A DNA stretch of 64,000 bases, taken from assembly GCF_014840935.1 (NCBI RefSeq), contig NZ_CP062005.1, positions 2,108,001 through 2,172,000 of the forward strand, read 5' to 3'. Within the stretch, counting starts at the first letter, position 1; each line of letters begins with the position of its first letter. The notes under the pieces were generated by a model that was not told the origin of the DNA, did not search any database, and saw only the letters and a program-made list of their open reading frames with translations. Both the position numbers and the translations under genes were made by a program. This document shows positions 38,583 to 47,951 of this stretch, one piece after another. This DNA is from Halomonas sp. YLGW01. Its GTDB lineage: Bacteria; Pseudomonadota; Gammaproteobacteria; Pseudomonadales; Halomonadaceae.

Positions 38583-38992
38583 AAGTCTGCCGTCTATCAG
38601 GGCGATGGAGGCTCGTGGCCGCCTGCCCACACGAGGTTGCTCAGGCCACCGGACGTCCTGTGACGGTGGCACCGCGATGAGACCTTGTCCCATCCACACT
38701 TTCTGTGGATAAGTCTTGGGAAAACCGCCGACGATCGCGTGGCAGTCGGCGCAAGGCCTGGAATTGCCACGGATTGTTCAATTTTTAACCTGTGCGTCAT
38801 GCAAGGATGCGCCGCACGATTTCCTTGACGGCGGCCAGAATAGCACAGCCCCGGGGCGCTGGCCGCGCCGCCGCCGGATACGTATAATCCAGGCATCTAC
38901 TGAGCGGGCCGCCCGGCCTCGGGCCCTGCCCGCCTTCATTCCCAATTTCGGTGACGGACGCGCCGAGGCTCTCACGGTCTCGGCCCATTGTT
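38583..38992. other. Divergent intergenic region upstream of miaB with a DnaA-box palindrome
   Basis: This 410-base gap separates the SH3-domain gene from miaB. ATCCACA-CTTTC-TGTGGAT at 38692-38710 is a 7-base inverted repeat, and its right side plus two bases (38704-38712) reads on the minus strand as the exact DnaA box TTATCCACA. Promoters for both flanking genes must lie here but cannot be fixed by eye. I see no convincing gene; the frame open from 38716 runs into miaB out of phase. Confidence 0.45.
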
Positions 38993-40342
38993 ATGACGAA
39001 GAAACTCTTCATCAAGACCCACGGCTGCCAGATGAACGAGTACGATTCCTCCCGTATGGCGGATCTGCTCGGTGAGTCCCATCAGCTCGAAATGACCGAC
39101 GACGAGCGCGATGCCGACGTCATCCTGCTCAATACCTGCTCGATCCGAGAGAAGGCGCAGGAGAAGGTGTTCCATCAGCTCGGTCGCTGGAAGAAGCTCA
39201 AGGAAAAGAACCCGGATCTGGTGATCGGCGTGGGTGGCTGCGTGGCCAGCCAGGAAGGCGAGGCACTGCGCAAGCGGGCGCCCCACGTCGACATGGTGTT
39301 CGGTCCCCAGACCCTGCACCGCCTGCCGACCATGCTCGATACACGCAACAAGAGCGCCGAGCCGATTTCGGTGGTCGACGTGACCTTCCCGGAAATCGAG
39401 AAGTTCGATCACCTGCCCAAGCCCACCTCTGACGGCGCCACCGCCTTCGTCTCGATCATGGAAGGCTGCTCCAAGTACTGCACCTTCTGCGTGGTGCCCT
39501 ACACCCGCGGCGAGGAGGTCTCGCGGCCCTTCGAGTCGGTGATGGACGAGGTCATTCACCTGGCCGATCAGGGCGTGCGCGAAATCAACCTGCTGGGGCA
39601 GAACGTCAACGCCTACCGCGGCGAGAACCAGCTCGGCGACGAGATCGACCTGGCCGAGCTGATCGCCTGCGTGGCCGCCGTCGAGGGCATCGACCGCATC
39701 CGCTTCACCACCTCCCACCCGGTGGAGTTCTCGGATTCGCTGATCGAGGCCTATGGCGAGATCCCGGAACTGGTCAGCCACCTGCACCTGCCCGTTCAGG
39801 CCGGCTCGGATCGCGTCCTGGCCGCCATGAAACGCGGTCACACGGTCGAGGAATACGTCGACAAGCTCGAACGCATCCGCGCCCTGCGACCGGAGATCAG
39901 CTTCTCCTCGGACTTCATCATCGGCTTCCCTGGCGAGACCGAGGCCGACTTCGAGGCCACCATGGACCTGATCCATCGCATCGGCTTCGATCATTCCTTC
40001 AGCTTCGTCTATTCGGCCCGGCCGGGGACTCCCGCCACCGAACTCGACGACGAGACCCCTGAGTCGGTCAAGAAGGAGCGACTGGCGATCCTTCAGGAGC
40101 GCCTCAACCAGAACGTGATGCAGATCAGCCGCCGCATGGTGGGCAACGTCGAGCGCATCCTGGTCACCGGCTTCTCGCCCCGGGACCCGGGCCAGCTGAC
40201 CGGCCGCACCGAGAACAACCGGGTGGTCAACTTCCGCGCCCCCAACCCGGCCGAACTGATCGGCCACTTTGTAGACGTGGAAATCACCGAGGCCCTGCCC
40301 AACTCGCTGCGCGCCGAGCTGGCCTCCCCCGCCTGCTACTGA
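38993..40342 (+). CDS. miaB: tRNA-2-methylthio-N6-dimethylallyladenosine synthase
   Basis: The 449-residue radical-SAM methylthiotransferase modifies A37 of tRNAs reading UNN codons. The N-terminal UPF0004 domain supplies three cluster cysteines ([31 protein letters not shown]), the radical-SAM domain has CSKYCTFC near residue 162, and a TRAM domain closes the protein from about residue 380. [15 protein letters not shown] at the ATG 38993 is the standard start although the ribosome site is poor; a GTG at 38951 in frame is an alternative. It heads the conserved order miaB-ybeZ-ybeY-corC-lnt. Confidence 0.96.
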   Translation: MTKKLFIKTHGCQMNEYDSSRMADLLGESHQLEMTDDERDADVILLNTCSIREKAQEKVFHQLGRWKKLKEKNPDLVIGVGGCVASQEGEALRKRAPHVDMVFGPQTLHRLPTMLDTRNKSAEPISVVDVTFPEIEKFDHLPKPTSDGATAFVSIMEGCSKYCTFCVVPYTRGEEVSRPFESVMDEVIHLADQGVREINLLGQNVNAYRGENQLGDEIDLAELIACVAAVEGIDRIRFTTSHPVEFSDSLIEAYGEIPELVSHLHLPVQAGSDRVLAAMKRGHTVEEYVDKLERIRALRPEISFSSDFIIGFPGETEADFEATMDLIHRIGFDHSFSFVYSARPGTPATELDDETPESVKKERLAILQERLNQNVMQISRRMVGNVERILVTGFSPRDPGQLTGRTENNRVVNFRAPNPAELIGHFVDVEITEALPNSLRAELASPACY

Positions 40343-40358
40343 GCCCGCATCCTCCTTC

Positions 40359-40389
40359 CGGCGCCCCCCGATCTCGCTCGGGGGCGCCG
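40359..40389. terminator. Hairpin after miaB
   Basis: CGGCGCCCCCCGA (40359-40371) pairs with TCGGGGGCGCCG (40378-40389) with one bulged C and a six-base loop. It lies 17 bases after miaB; no T-run follows, so termination may be partial and ybeZ may still be read from miaB. Confidence 0.6.
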
Positions 40390-40462
40390 CGAGCATTGCC
40401 CCCGGGTCATCCCGGGCAGTAAGCTGCCGTCATCCTTCTCCAACGCATGGGATCCTCACGAC

Positions 40463-41566
40463 TTGAGCCAGACAACCTCTCAGGCCAATCGCATCATCAC
40501 CCTGACCCTCGAGCCCAATGACCCGCGGCGCCTGGCCAACCTGAGCGGCCAGCGTGACGAACACCTCAAGCTGATCGAGGAGCGCCTGGGGGTGACCCTG
40601 CGCAACCGCGGCAACAGCTTCCAGCTGGCCGGCCCCGCGGCACGCGCCAAGGCCGCCGCCAACGTCCTCGAGCGCCTCTATCGCGAGACCGAAGCCAGCG
40701 ACCTCACGCCGGACATGGTGCATCTCTTCCTGCAGGAATCGGGCCTCGAGGCCATCGAGGAAGACGAGGACGGCATCGGCGACGGTGACCTGCTGCTGCG
40801 CACCCCCAAGGCCCTGATCAAGCCCCGCGGTCAGAACCAGCAGAGCTATGTCGCGAGCATTCGCGCCCATGACATCAACTTCGGCATCGGCCCGGCCGGT
40901 ACCGGCAAGACCTATCTCGCCGTCGCGGCCGCGGTGGAGGCCCTCAATCGCCAGGAAGTGCGCCGCATCCTGCTGGTTCGCCCCGCAGTCGAGGCCGGCG
41001 AGAAGCTGGGCTTCCTGCCCGGCGACCTGGCACAGAAGATCGATCCCTACCTGCGCCCGCTATACGACGCCCTCTACGAGATGATCGGCTTCGAGCAGGT
41101 CAATAAGCTGATCGAGCGCCAGGTGATCGAGATCGCCCCGCTGGCCTACATGCGCGGTCGCACCCTGAACAATGCCTACATCATCCTCGACGAGAGCCAG
41201 AACACCACCCGCGAGCAGATGAAGATGTTCCTGACCCGCATCGGCTTCGGCTCGACCGCCGTGATCACCGGCGACGTGACTCAGGTCGACCTGCCGAAGG
41301 GCCAGAGCTCGGGGCTGATTCAGGTGCTCGACGTGCTCAAGGATACCCAGGGCATCGGCGTCACCCATTTTGCCGCCAAGGACGTGGTGCGCCATCCGCT
41401 GGTCCAGCGCATCATCGAGGCCTACGATCACTTCGAGGCCGAGCAGGAAGCCGCCGAACGCCAGCGTCGCGATGAACGCGAGGCCCGTCGTGAGGCACAG
41501 GCCGAGGAACGCCAGGCGCGTCAAAGCCAGAATCAGAGCCCTGCAAACTCCGGGGAGTCATCATGA
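40463..41566 (+). CDS. ybeZ: PhoH-family ATPase YbeZ
   Basis: The 367-residue protein has an N-terminal KH-like region (residues about 25-75) and a PhoH ATPase domain with Walker [21 protein letters not shown] region near residue 145 and Walker [11 protein letters not shown] near residue 240, plus [12 protein letters not shown]. YbeZ partners the endoribonuclease YbeY in ribosome RNA maturation. The start is a TTG at 40463: the only in-frame ATG is far inside, and an upstream ATG at 40446 is out of frame. Its last codons overlap ybeY in an ATGA. Confidence 0.94.
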   Translation: MSQTTSQANRIITLTLEPNDPRRLANLSGQRDEHLKLIEERLGVTLRNRGNSFQLAGPAARAKAAANVLERLYRETEASDLTPDMVHLFLQESGLEAIEEDEDGIGDGDLLLRTPKALIKPRGQNQQSYVASIRAHDINFGIGPAGTGKTYLAVAAAVEALNRQEVRRILLVRPAVEAGEKLGFLPGDLAQKIDPYLRPLYDALYEMIGFEQVNKLIERQVIEIAPLAYMRGRTLNNAYIILDESQNTTREQMKMFLTRIGFGSTAVITGDVTQVDLPKGQSSGLIQVLDVLKDTQGIGVTHFAAKDVVRHPLVQRIIEAYDHFEAEQEAAERQRRDEREARREAQAEERQARQSQNQSPANSGESS

Positions 41567-42093
41567 TCAGTGAACCTCCGCCAGTCACCGTCGATCGCCA
41601 GGTCGCCCTAGAGGCGGCCGATGCCATCGCGGTGCTGCCCTCCCAGGTCGACCTCGAGTGCTGGATCAGCGCGGTGCTCGACCAGCATGAAGACGAAACG
41701 CGTCAGGAGCTGACGGTGCGTTTCGTCGAGGCCGACGAGAGCCAGACCCTCAATCGCGATTATCGTGATCGCGATCGCCCGACCAATGTGTTGTCCTTTC
41801 CCTTCGAATCGCCGCCGGGCCTGACGCTTCCGCTGCTCGGCGACCTGGTCATCTGTCATGCCGTGGTGGCCCGCGAGGCCCGCGAACAGGACAAGCCACT
41901 GGCGGCTCACTACGCTCATATGGTGATTCATGGCACCTTGCATCTGCTGGGTCATGACCATATCGAGGAGGAGGAAGCCGAGCGTATGGAGGCCCTCGAA
42001 CGGCAGATCCTCTCAGGCTTCAATATTCCAGACCCCTATGCGGCCGACCGCCATCTCGACCTTGGTTCCGAGGAAAAGAGACCCCACGCATGA
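41563..42093 (+). CDS. ybeY: Endoribonuclease YbeY (rRNA maturation)
   Basis: The 176-residue zinc enzyme carries the metal motif [11 protein letters not shown] near residue 124 (H-x3-H-x5-H) and the preceding NVLSFPFE strand. It acts in 16S rRNA 3'-end processing and ribosome quality control. It overlaps ybeZ by four bases (ATGA) and corC likewise at 42090, so the three genes are translationally coupled. CGGGGAGTCATC precedes its ATG. Confidence 0.96.
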   Translation: MISEPPPVTVDRQVALEAADAIAVLPSQVDLECWISAVLDQHEDETRQELTVRFVEADESQTLNRDYRDRDRPTNVLSFPFESPPGLTLPLLGDLVICHAVVAREAREQDKPLAAHYAHMVIHGTLHLLGHDHIEEEEAERMEALERQILSGFNIPDPYAADRHLDLGSEEKRPHA

Positions 42094-42971
42094 GTGAAGA
42101 TCGATCGAGTAGCCAGGCCAACAAGTCCTGGTTCGAAAAACTGTTCACCGCCTTCAGTTCCGACGCCGACGAGCCCAGTTCCCGCGATGAGCTGCGAGAG
42201 TTCCTGCGCGAGGCCGGCCCGCGGCTCCGCCTCGACCAGGACGCCCTGACCATCATCGAGGGCGCCCTGCAGATCAGCGATCAGCAGGTGCGCGAGGTGA
42301 TGATTCCCCGCTCCCAGGTCACCGCCATCGCGGCCGATCAGCCGCCGGAGGACTACCTGCCGGTGATCCTCGAGACCGGCCACTCCCGCTACCCGGTGGT
42401 CGGCGAGAACCTCGACGAGGTCAAGGGCCTGTTGCTGGTCAAGGACCTGCTGCCGCTGATCAGCAAGAGTCAGGAGAATCGCGACAGCTTCGATCTCACC
42501 CACATCCTGCGCCCGGCCATGTTCGTGCCGGAGTCCAAGCGTCTGAACAGCCTGCTCAAGGAGTTCCGCGAGACGCACAATCACATGGCCGTGGTGGTCG
42601 ACGAGTACGGCGGCACCGCGGGCATCGTGACCATCGAGGACATCCTCGAGCAGATCGTCGGCGATATCGAGGACGAGCACGATACCGACGAGGAAGAAGA
42701 CATCCGCGACCTGGGGGACGGCAGCTATGCGATCCGCGCCCTGACCCCGATCGAGGACTTCAACGAGCGCTTCGCCACCGACTTCTCCGACGAAGAATTC
42801 GACACCCTCGGCGGTCTGGTGATGCAGAGCTTCGGCCATCTTCCTCGTCGCGGCGAGTTCGCCGAGCTCGGTAACTGGCGCTTCACGGTGCTTAACGCCG
42901 ACAACCGCCGCATCCGCCTTTTGCAGGCCGAGCAGGCCGACCGACAACACGCTGAGGCGAGTCACGCCTGA
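42090..42971 (+). CDS. corC: CBS-domain protein CorC (YbeX)
   Basis: The 293-residue protein has two CBS domains (residues about 65-185; [14 protein letters not shown] opens the first, and [27 protein letters not shown] region closes the second) and a C-terminal CorC/HlyC transporter-associated domain (about 205-285). It lacks membrane helices, so it is the soluble CorC form associated with magnesium/cobalt efflux. Its ATG overlaps the ybeY stop. lnt follows after 52 bases, as in many gammaproteobacteria. Confidence 0.94.
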   Translation: MSEDRSSSQANKSWFEKLFTAFSSDADEPSSRDELREFLREAGPRLRLDQDALTIIEGALQISDQQVREVMIPRSQVTAIAADQPPEDYLPVILETGHSRYPVVGENLDEVKGLLLVKDLLPLISKSQENRDSFDLTHILRPAMFVPESKRLNSLLKEFRETHNHMAVVVDEYGGTAGIVTIEDILEQIVGDIEDEHDTDEEEDIRDLGDGSYAIRALTPIEDFNERFATDFSDEEFDTLGGLVMQSFGHLPRRGEFAELGNWRFTVLNADNRRIRLLQAEQADRQHAEASHA

Positions 42972-43023
42972 CGGATCGCCCGCCCGATCCTCAAGGACGC
43001 TGCATGGACGCCACAAGAGAGCA

Positions 43024-44502
43024 ATGATGAGTGAACGACGCCTGAGTCCGGCGCTCGGCTACTTGGCCGCGCTACTCGCCGGTGGACTGACGACCCTGTC
43101 CGCCGCCCCCTTCGCCCTGTGGTGGCTGGGTCCGGTCGCGGTGGGCCTTGTGTACCTGGGCATCCAGGCCCTGACACCGGGCCAGGCGGCCCTCAGGGGC
43201 TGGAGCTACGGCCTGGGCCTCTTCGGCAGCGGCGCCTCCTGGGTCTATGTCTCGATTCATGATTACGGCTACACCAGCATGCCGCTGGCGGTATTGCTCA
43301 CCGCCCTGTTCGTCGCCGCCATGGCGCTCTTCCCCGCCGTGACCCTCTGGCTCTATCGGCGCCTTGCCGGGCCCCGCCTGGCGGCCCTCAGCTTCGCCGG
43401 GGCCTGGGTGCTCGGGGAGGTGCTGCGCACCTACCTGTTCACCGGCTTCCCCTGGCTGCTGATCGGCACCTCCCAGGTGGACTCTCCCCTGGCGGCCTGG
43501 GCGCCGGTCGGCGGTGTCTATCTGCTGTCGCTGATCACCGCCCTGACCGGCACCCTGGGCGTCGAGGCGCTGCGTCGCCGCCTGGCACCGGCGGCGATCA
43601 TCGCCGGCTTGTGGCTGATCCCCCTGGCGCTGCCCGGACAGTGGACACGCCCCGCGGAGGCCCCCACCCAGGTGGCGATGCTGCAGGGCAACCTGCCCCA
43701 GCTGACCAAGTGGAGCGCAGAGGGGCAGCGTCAGGCTTGGAACACCTACAGCACCATGACCGTCGAGGTGGCGGAGGGCACAGACCTGATCGTCTGGCCC
43801 GAGGCGGCCCTGCCGATGTTCGAGGACCAGGCCCGGCCACTGCTCGAGCGTGTCCAGGCTGGCCTCGCACCGGAGACCGCGCTGCTGACCGGCATCCTGC
43901 AGCGCGACGCGGGCGGCTATTTCAACAGCGTGATCGGCGTCGGCGCCGCCAGCGGACAGTATCGCAAGGCGCACCTGGTGCCCTTCGGCGAATACCTGCC
44001 GCTGGAGCCCCTGCTGAGCGGCCTGATCGCCTTCTTCGACCTGCCGGCCCCGGCGATGACGCCGGCCCAAAAAGACCAGGCGCCGATCCAGGCCGCCGGC
44101 CTCACGATCGGCAGCGCCATCTGCTACGAGATCGTCTATGCCGACCTGGTGGCAGCCCGGGCCCGGAACGCCGACATCCTGCTGACGGTGTCCAATGACA
44201 CCTGGTTCGGTGATTCCCTGGGGCCGTTGCAGCACCTGCAGATGGCCAGACTCAGGGCCCTGGAGAACGGCCGCTACGTGATGCGCGCGACCAGCAACGG
44301 CGTCACTGCCATCATCGATGACAAGGGACGCATCACCGCTCAGGCGCCCCAGTTCACCGCTACCGCCCTGACTGGCGAGGTGCGTGCGATGCAGGGCAGT
44401 ACCCCCTTCACCCGCACCGGCAGCTGGCCGGTCTGGCTCCTCGCCACCCTGCTCGTGTTGCCGGGGCTTGCCCTCTCGCGGCGGCGACGCCTGGCGACCT
44501 GA
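43024..44502 (+). CDS. lnt: Apolipoprotein N-acyltransferase
   Basis: The 492-residue inner-membrane enzyme adds the third acyl chain to lipoproteins. About six N-terminal membrane helices (to residue 205) are followed by the periplasmic nitrilase domain with its Glu-Lys-Cys triad: VWPEAALPMF (Glu), QYRKAHLVPFGEYLP (Lys) and IGSAICYEIVY (Cys). A last membrane helix (WPVWLLATLLVLPGLAL) ends the protein. ATG codons at 43024 and 43027 are adjacent; AAGAGAG precedes. It closes the miaB-lnt block and is followed by a hairpin. Confidence 0.96.
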   Translation: MMSERRLSPALGYLAALLAGGLTTLSAAPFALWWLGPVAVGLVYLGIQALTPGQAALRGWSYGLGLFGSGASWVYVSIHDYGYTSMPLAVLLTALFVAAMALFPAVTLWLYRRLAGPRLAALSFAGAWVLGEVLRTYLFTGFPWLLIGTSQVDSPLAAWAPVGGVYLLSLITALTGTLGVEALRRRLAPAAIIAGLWLIPLALPGQWTRPAEAPTQVAMLQGNLPQLTKWSAEGQRQAWNTYSTMTVEVAEGTDLIVWPEAALPMFEDQARPLLERVQAGLAPETALLTGILQRDAGGYFNSVIGVGAASGQYRKAHLVPFGEYLPLEPLLSGLIAFFDLPAPAMTPAQKDQAPIQAAGLTIGSAICYEIVYADLVAARARNADILLTVSNDTWFGDSLGPLQHLQMARLRALENGRYVMRATSNGVTAIIDDKGRITAQAPQFTATALTGEVRAMQGSTPFTRTGSWPVWLLATLLVLPGLALSRRRRLAT

Positions 44503-44559
44503 GCCCGCCGCGCTCCGTGAACCGCTGACACCCGTCGGACACTGCCCCAGAACACAAGG

Positions 44560-44580
44560 AGGCCCGCCTATGGCGGGCCT
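44560..44580. terminator. Terminator after lnt
   Basis: AGGCCCGCC (44560-44568) pairs perfectly with GGCGGGCCT (44572-44580) around a TAT loop, between convergent lnt and phaC. Confidence 0.85.
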
Positions 44581-44608
44581 CGTGGTGTCAGGCATAGAAC
44601 CCTGACAG

Positions 44609-44666
44609 GGGCTCACTGTCAGGGCTCACTGTCAGGGCTCACTATCAGGGCTCACTATCAGGGCTC
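44609..44666. repeat. 13-base tandem repeat downstream of phaC
   Basis: The unit AGGGCTCACTGTC or AGGGCTCACTATC occurs in about four and a half consecutive copies (copy boundaries near 44609, 44621, 44634, 44647 and 44660). The two left copies have G and the two right ones A at position 11. It lies between the lnt terminator and the phaC stop codon, outside any gene. Confidence 0.85.
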
Positions 44667-44683
44667 AGGTGCCCACTTGAGGC

Positions 44684-46531
44684 TCAGGAGCCTGCCTCCT
44701 CCTTCGGCGCCACCTGCCCCAGCACCTCGGGGATGGTCTGACACACATAGCGTCCCGGCGCCGGCTCGAGAATCGGCAATTCTCCCTCCCCGGGCTGGCG
44801 CGCCGGCACCATCTTCTCGGCATCCGCATAGCCGTTGTCGGTCATCCAGGCCTGCCAGTGCGGCCACCAGGAGCCTTCATTGAAGGTGGCGCCGTCAAGC
44901 CAGGCCTCCGGCTCCGGCGGCAGGTCGTCATTGGTCCAGAACCCGTACTTGTTCTTGTGCGGCGGATTGACGATACCGGCGATGTGCCCGGATCCCCCCA
45001 GCACGAAGGTGACCGGCCCCTTGGGCAACTGGGTGCCGCCATAGGTGCTGTTCCACTTGGCGATGTGATCCTCGCGGGTGGACACGAAATAGCTCGGCGT
45101 GGAGATCTTGCGCAGGTCGATCTTGACCCCGTCCAGCTCGATCCCGCCGGGCTCGATCAGGCGGTTCTCCAGGTACATGTTGCGCAGGTACCAGCCATGA
45201 GTCCCCGCCGGCAGGTTGGTGCCGTCGGTGTTCCAGTACAGCAGATCGAAGGGCGCCGGCTGCTCGCCCTTAAGGTAGTTGCTGATATAGAACGACCAGA
45301 ATAGGTCGTTCTCGCGCAACAGGTTGAACGAGAAGGCCATCACCCGGCCATCCAGGTAGCCGTCGGCTTCCAGCTGTCGCTCGATGCCCTGCAAGACCGG
45401 CTCGTTGAGGAAGACGCCGATCTCGCCGGGATCGCGGAAGTCCTGCAGGGTGGCCATGTAGGTCACCGAGCGCACCTTGCGCCCGCGGCGCGTGCTGGTC
45501 AGATAGGCCACCGTCGAAGCGGTCAGGGTACCGCCGATGCAGTAGCTCAGCAGGTTGACCGATTTCTCGCCACAGGCCTGCTCGATGGCGCTCATCGCCT
45601 CGATGGGGCCGAGCTGCATGTAGTCGGCCCAGGTCATATCCCGCTGCTCGGGACCGGGATTGCGCCAGGAAATCAGGAAGACGGTGTGGCCTTGATCGAC
45701 CAGCCACTTCACCAGGGAGTTGTCCTGGCGCAGATCGAGAATGTAGTACTTGTTGATCCAGGGCGGCACGATCAGCAATGGCGTCTTGAAGGACTGCTCG
45801 GTGCTCGGGGTGTACTGGATCAGCTGCATCAGCTCGTTCTCGAAGACCACCGCGCCCGGCGTCACGGCCACGTTCTCGCCGATCGTGAAGGCGCTGCGAT
45901 CGGTCATCTTGACGTTGATGCCTTCCGCCGAGTTGGCCAGGTCCTCGCGCAGCTGCGCCAGCCCCTCGATCAGGTTCTGGCCCTTGGTCTCCATGGTCAG
46001 ACGCATCACCTCCGGGTTGGTCGAGGCGAAGTTCGAGGGCGAGATGGCACTCAGGTACTGACGGGCATAGAACTCCAGGTTGCGCCTCTGGGACGCGGGC
46101 AGGTTATCGAGGTTGCCGACCATGTCCTCGACCAAGCGCGAGAACAGCAAGTACTGCTCCAGGAGCCCTCGGTAGAAGGGCTCCTTCCGCCAGGCTTCGT
46201 CCTTGAAGCGTCGATCGTGACGGCCCGGCTCGATCAGCGGCTCGGTCTCCTCGCCGGCCAGGTCTCGCCACCCCTGCTGCCAGAGCTGCATCTGATCCTG
46301 GGCGAGGCGCAGCTGGGCATTGACGAGCGCCTCGGGATCGCTGATCAGGGCCTCGACGCCGGCGCGAAAGCTCTCGCGCATGTCATCGTAGATGCACTTG
46401 CCGGCCTCTCCGGGCAGCATCCGCGCCAGCATGTCCTGCATCAGCACCTGATATTCCTGACCAATCACTTCTAGCTGCTCGGTCCATTCCTGAAGTTCGG
46501 ACGCCGACTGCGTTTGAAAACCTGACTGCAT
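44684..46531 (-). CDS. phaC: Class I poly(3-hydroxyalkanoate) synthase
   Basis: The 615-residue enzyme polymerises (R)-3-hydroxyacyl-CoA on granule surfaces. The N-terminal PhaC domain spans residues about 75-245 and the alpha/beta hydrolase core about 250-575. The nucleophile is C331 in SYCIGG (329-334), where most synthases have GxCxGG; the catalytic Asp lies in STREDHIAKW and the His in GGSGHIAGIVNPP. The C-terminal extension (about 575-615) is long. It is downstream of the phasin gene phaP on the same strand; no phaA or phaB is in the window. Confidence 0.95.
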   Translation of the reverse strand: MQSGFQTQSASELQEWTEQLEVIGQEYQVLMQDMLARMLPGEAGKCIYDDMRESFRAGVEALISDPEALVNAQLRLAQDQMQLWQQGWRDLAGEETEPLIEPGRHDRRFKDEAWRKEPFYRGLLEQYLLFSRLVEDMVGNLDNLPASQRRNLEFYARQYLSAISPSNFASTNPEVMRLTMETKGQNLIEGLAQLREDLANSAEGINVKMTDRSAFTIGENVAVTPGAVVFENELMQLIQYTPSTEQSFKTPLLIVPPWINKYYILDLRQDNSLVKWLVDQGHTVFLISWRNPGPEQRDMTWADYMQLGPIEAMSAIEQACGEKSVNLLSYCIGGTLTASTVAYLTSTRRGRKVRSVTYMATLQDFRDPGEIGVFLNEPVLQGIERQLEADGYLDGRVMAFSFNLLRENDLFWSFYISNYLKGEQPAPFDLLYWNTDGTNLPAGTHGWYLRNMYLENRLIEPGGIELDGVKIDLRKISTPSYFVSTREDHIAKWNSTYGGTQLPKGPVTFVLGGSGHIAGIVNPPHKNKYGFWTNDDLPPEPEAWLDGATFNEGSWWPHWQAWMTDNGYADAEKMVPARQPGEGELPILEPAPGRYVCQTIPEVLGQVAPKEEAGS

Positions 46532-46803
46532 TGCTCACTCCTGTGATCGAAGCCCTGCGTGATTCCACACCTGCTGGTCAATCCCTTTGCCACCCAAGGC
46601 CCTGGCATCACCCGCATCTCGGGGTCTCCTGCATGCCTCATGCCCGGTGATCGAGAAAGGTGGCCGTCCTCGCTGCCATTCTTGTATCACATACGCTGCT
46701 TCATACACGCTGTCTCAAACACGCCAATGCCCGGAAGACGCAGGGCGTGTTCCGGACATGGGCGACACGAGGTCCAGCGGGGAGACCTCTTCTGCCAGCG
46801 GGT

Positions 46804-47364
46804 TCAGGAGGTCTTGCGTCCGCCTGTGCCGCCAGTCTTGCTGGATGTGGTGCTCTTGGCACTGGCCGAAGCACCGCGCTTGCTCGTCGCGCTGGAAGAC
46901 GGCTTGGCTGCCTCCTTCGGCGCCTGTGCAGTGGCTTGTGTGGCCTGCGTAGCCTGTTGAGCGGCCTGCTCGGTGGCGGCAGCCATCCTTTCACTGGCCG
47001 CCTGCGTCGCCGAGGTGGCCTGCTGGCCGGCCGTCTCGGAGATGTCGGTCAGAACCTTCTCCATCTCGCGCTTGAACTCGAGACTCAACTCGGTCATCGC
47101 CTCGGCGTCCTTGAGCAACTGGGTGGAGAGCTCGTTCATCATCTCCGTCTGGCGGGTGCCGAAGTCGCGCATGGCCTCGGGATCCTTGACCTCGCTGGCA
47201 TCCCGCAACCGTTCGGTGCCCAACTGACTGTAACGCTTCATGGACTCGAGCTGGAACTGGGTCAGCTTCTCCATGTTGTCGAGCATCAGGCCATTAATCT
47301 TGCGCATCGGTGCGAAGAAGCCCTCGGCCTGCTCCGTGAACTCGGTGAACGTCTTGTCCTGCAT
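46804..47364 (-). CDS. phaP: Phasin
   Basis: The 186-residue protein has the phasin fold: a helical, amphipathic body (residues about 1-120; FTEQAEGFFAPMRKINGLMLDNMEKLTQFQLESMKRYSQLG region) followed by an Ala/Gln/Thr-rich and then Lys/Ser-rich tail ending GGTGGRKTS. Phasins coat polyhydroxyalkanoate granules and control their size. The ATG at 47364 follows GGAGGATGAAGCC; the ATG at 47379 overlaps that site. It lies 272 bases upstream of phaC. Confidence 0.88.
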   Translation of the reverse strand: MQDKTFTEFTEQAEGFFAPMRKINGLMLDNMEKLTQFQLESMKRYSQLGTERLRDASEVKDPEAMRDFGTRQTEMMNELSTQLLKDAEAMTELSLEFKREMEKVLTDISETAGQQATSATQAASERMAAATEQAAQQATQATQATAQAPKEAAKPSSSATSKRGASASAKSTTSSKTGGTGGRKTS

Positions 47365-47461
47365 GGCTTCATCCTCCATGGGTCATCGGGGTGGGCGCAC
47401 GCCCTGATTGCTGCACTGCACAAAGCGTAGTCCTGGACGCGCGCCCATGCAATAGGCCGCA

Positions 47462-47881
47462 CTACTTCTTGCGATGCGACCGGGAACTAGCGCTGGCTGG
47501 CTCGTCGGCCGCCTTGCCCGTATCGGCCGTGTTGCTCCCTTCACTCCCTTCACTCTCATCACTTCCACGGGGCTTGCTGGAGGCCGCCTGAGCCTGACGC
47601 AGCATGTCGAGCATCATCTGCTGATAGTTGCCGAAGCTGGTCATGCTCTGAGAGAGGTTTTCCTGGAAATTGCCCTTGAGCGAGTCCTGGAAAGCGGGGG
47701 GCATGAAGGGGGTCTTGAGGAAGGGCTGGAGCAGGCTCATGGGATCATAGCCCTCGGCACCGGCGTCCATCTGTTGCTGGATGCGAGACATCAGCTCATT
47801 GTGGAACGCCTCCACATCGGGCAGGCCCAGAGACTGGCGGAATTCGGCAGGCGTGAGGTCAAACTCGAGATGAATCTTCAT
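47462..47881 (-). CDS. DUF6489-like small protein next to the PHA genes
   Basis: The 139-residue protein begins MKIHLEFDLTPAEFRQSLGLPDVEAFHNEL region, the pattern of a small family of unknown function found in proteobacteria near polyhydroxyalkanoate genes. The middle is rich in Met, Gln and Phe (QPFLKTPFMPPAF), the tail is a low-complexity Ser/Glu/Ala region ending RSHRKK. It may be granule-associated, by position only. Start choice among ATGs at 47881, 47887 and 47908 is uncertain; 47881 matches family N-termini. A hairpin lies right before it. Confidence 0.7.
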   Translation of the reverse strand: MKIHLEFDLTPAEFRQSLGLPDVEAFHNELMSRIQQQMDAGAEGYDPMSLLQPFLKTPFMPPAFQDSLKGNFQENLSQSMTSFGNYQQMMLDMLRQAQAASSKPRGSDESEGSEGSNTADTGKAADEPASASSRSHRKK

Positions 47882-47891
47882 GGACATAGCC

Positions 47892-47916
47892 AGACTGAGG
47901 AATTTCATCTCAGTCT
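47892..47916. promoter_or_regulatory. 8-base-pair hairpin at the 5' end of the DUF6489-like gene
   Basis: AGACTGAG (47892-47899) is complementary to CTCAGTCT (47909-47916) across nine bases. It stands between aroC and the small gene on the minus strand, five bases before the ATG at 47887. It could be the tail terminator of aroC or a translational control hairpin. A further stem GGGGCCGC/GCGGCCCC lies at 47926-47944. Confidence 0.5.
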
Positions 47917-47951
47917 AGCAGCCAAGGGGCCGCCATGCGGCCCCCGCCCCC

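Noticed and set aside
38972-40396. 474-codon open frame on the minus strand
   Set aside because: It is antisense to miaB, including the conserved cysteine motifs; no domain recognisable.
43072-44616. 514-codon open frame on the minus strand
   Set aside because: It is antisense to lnt and runs through the lnt terminator; composition is Gln/Gly/His-rich, as expected for a shadow frame.
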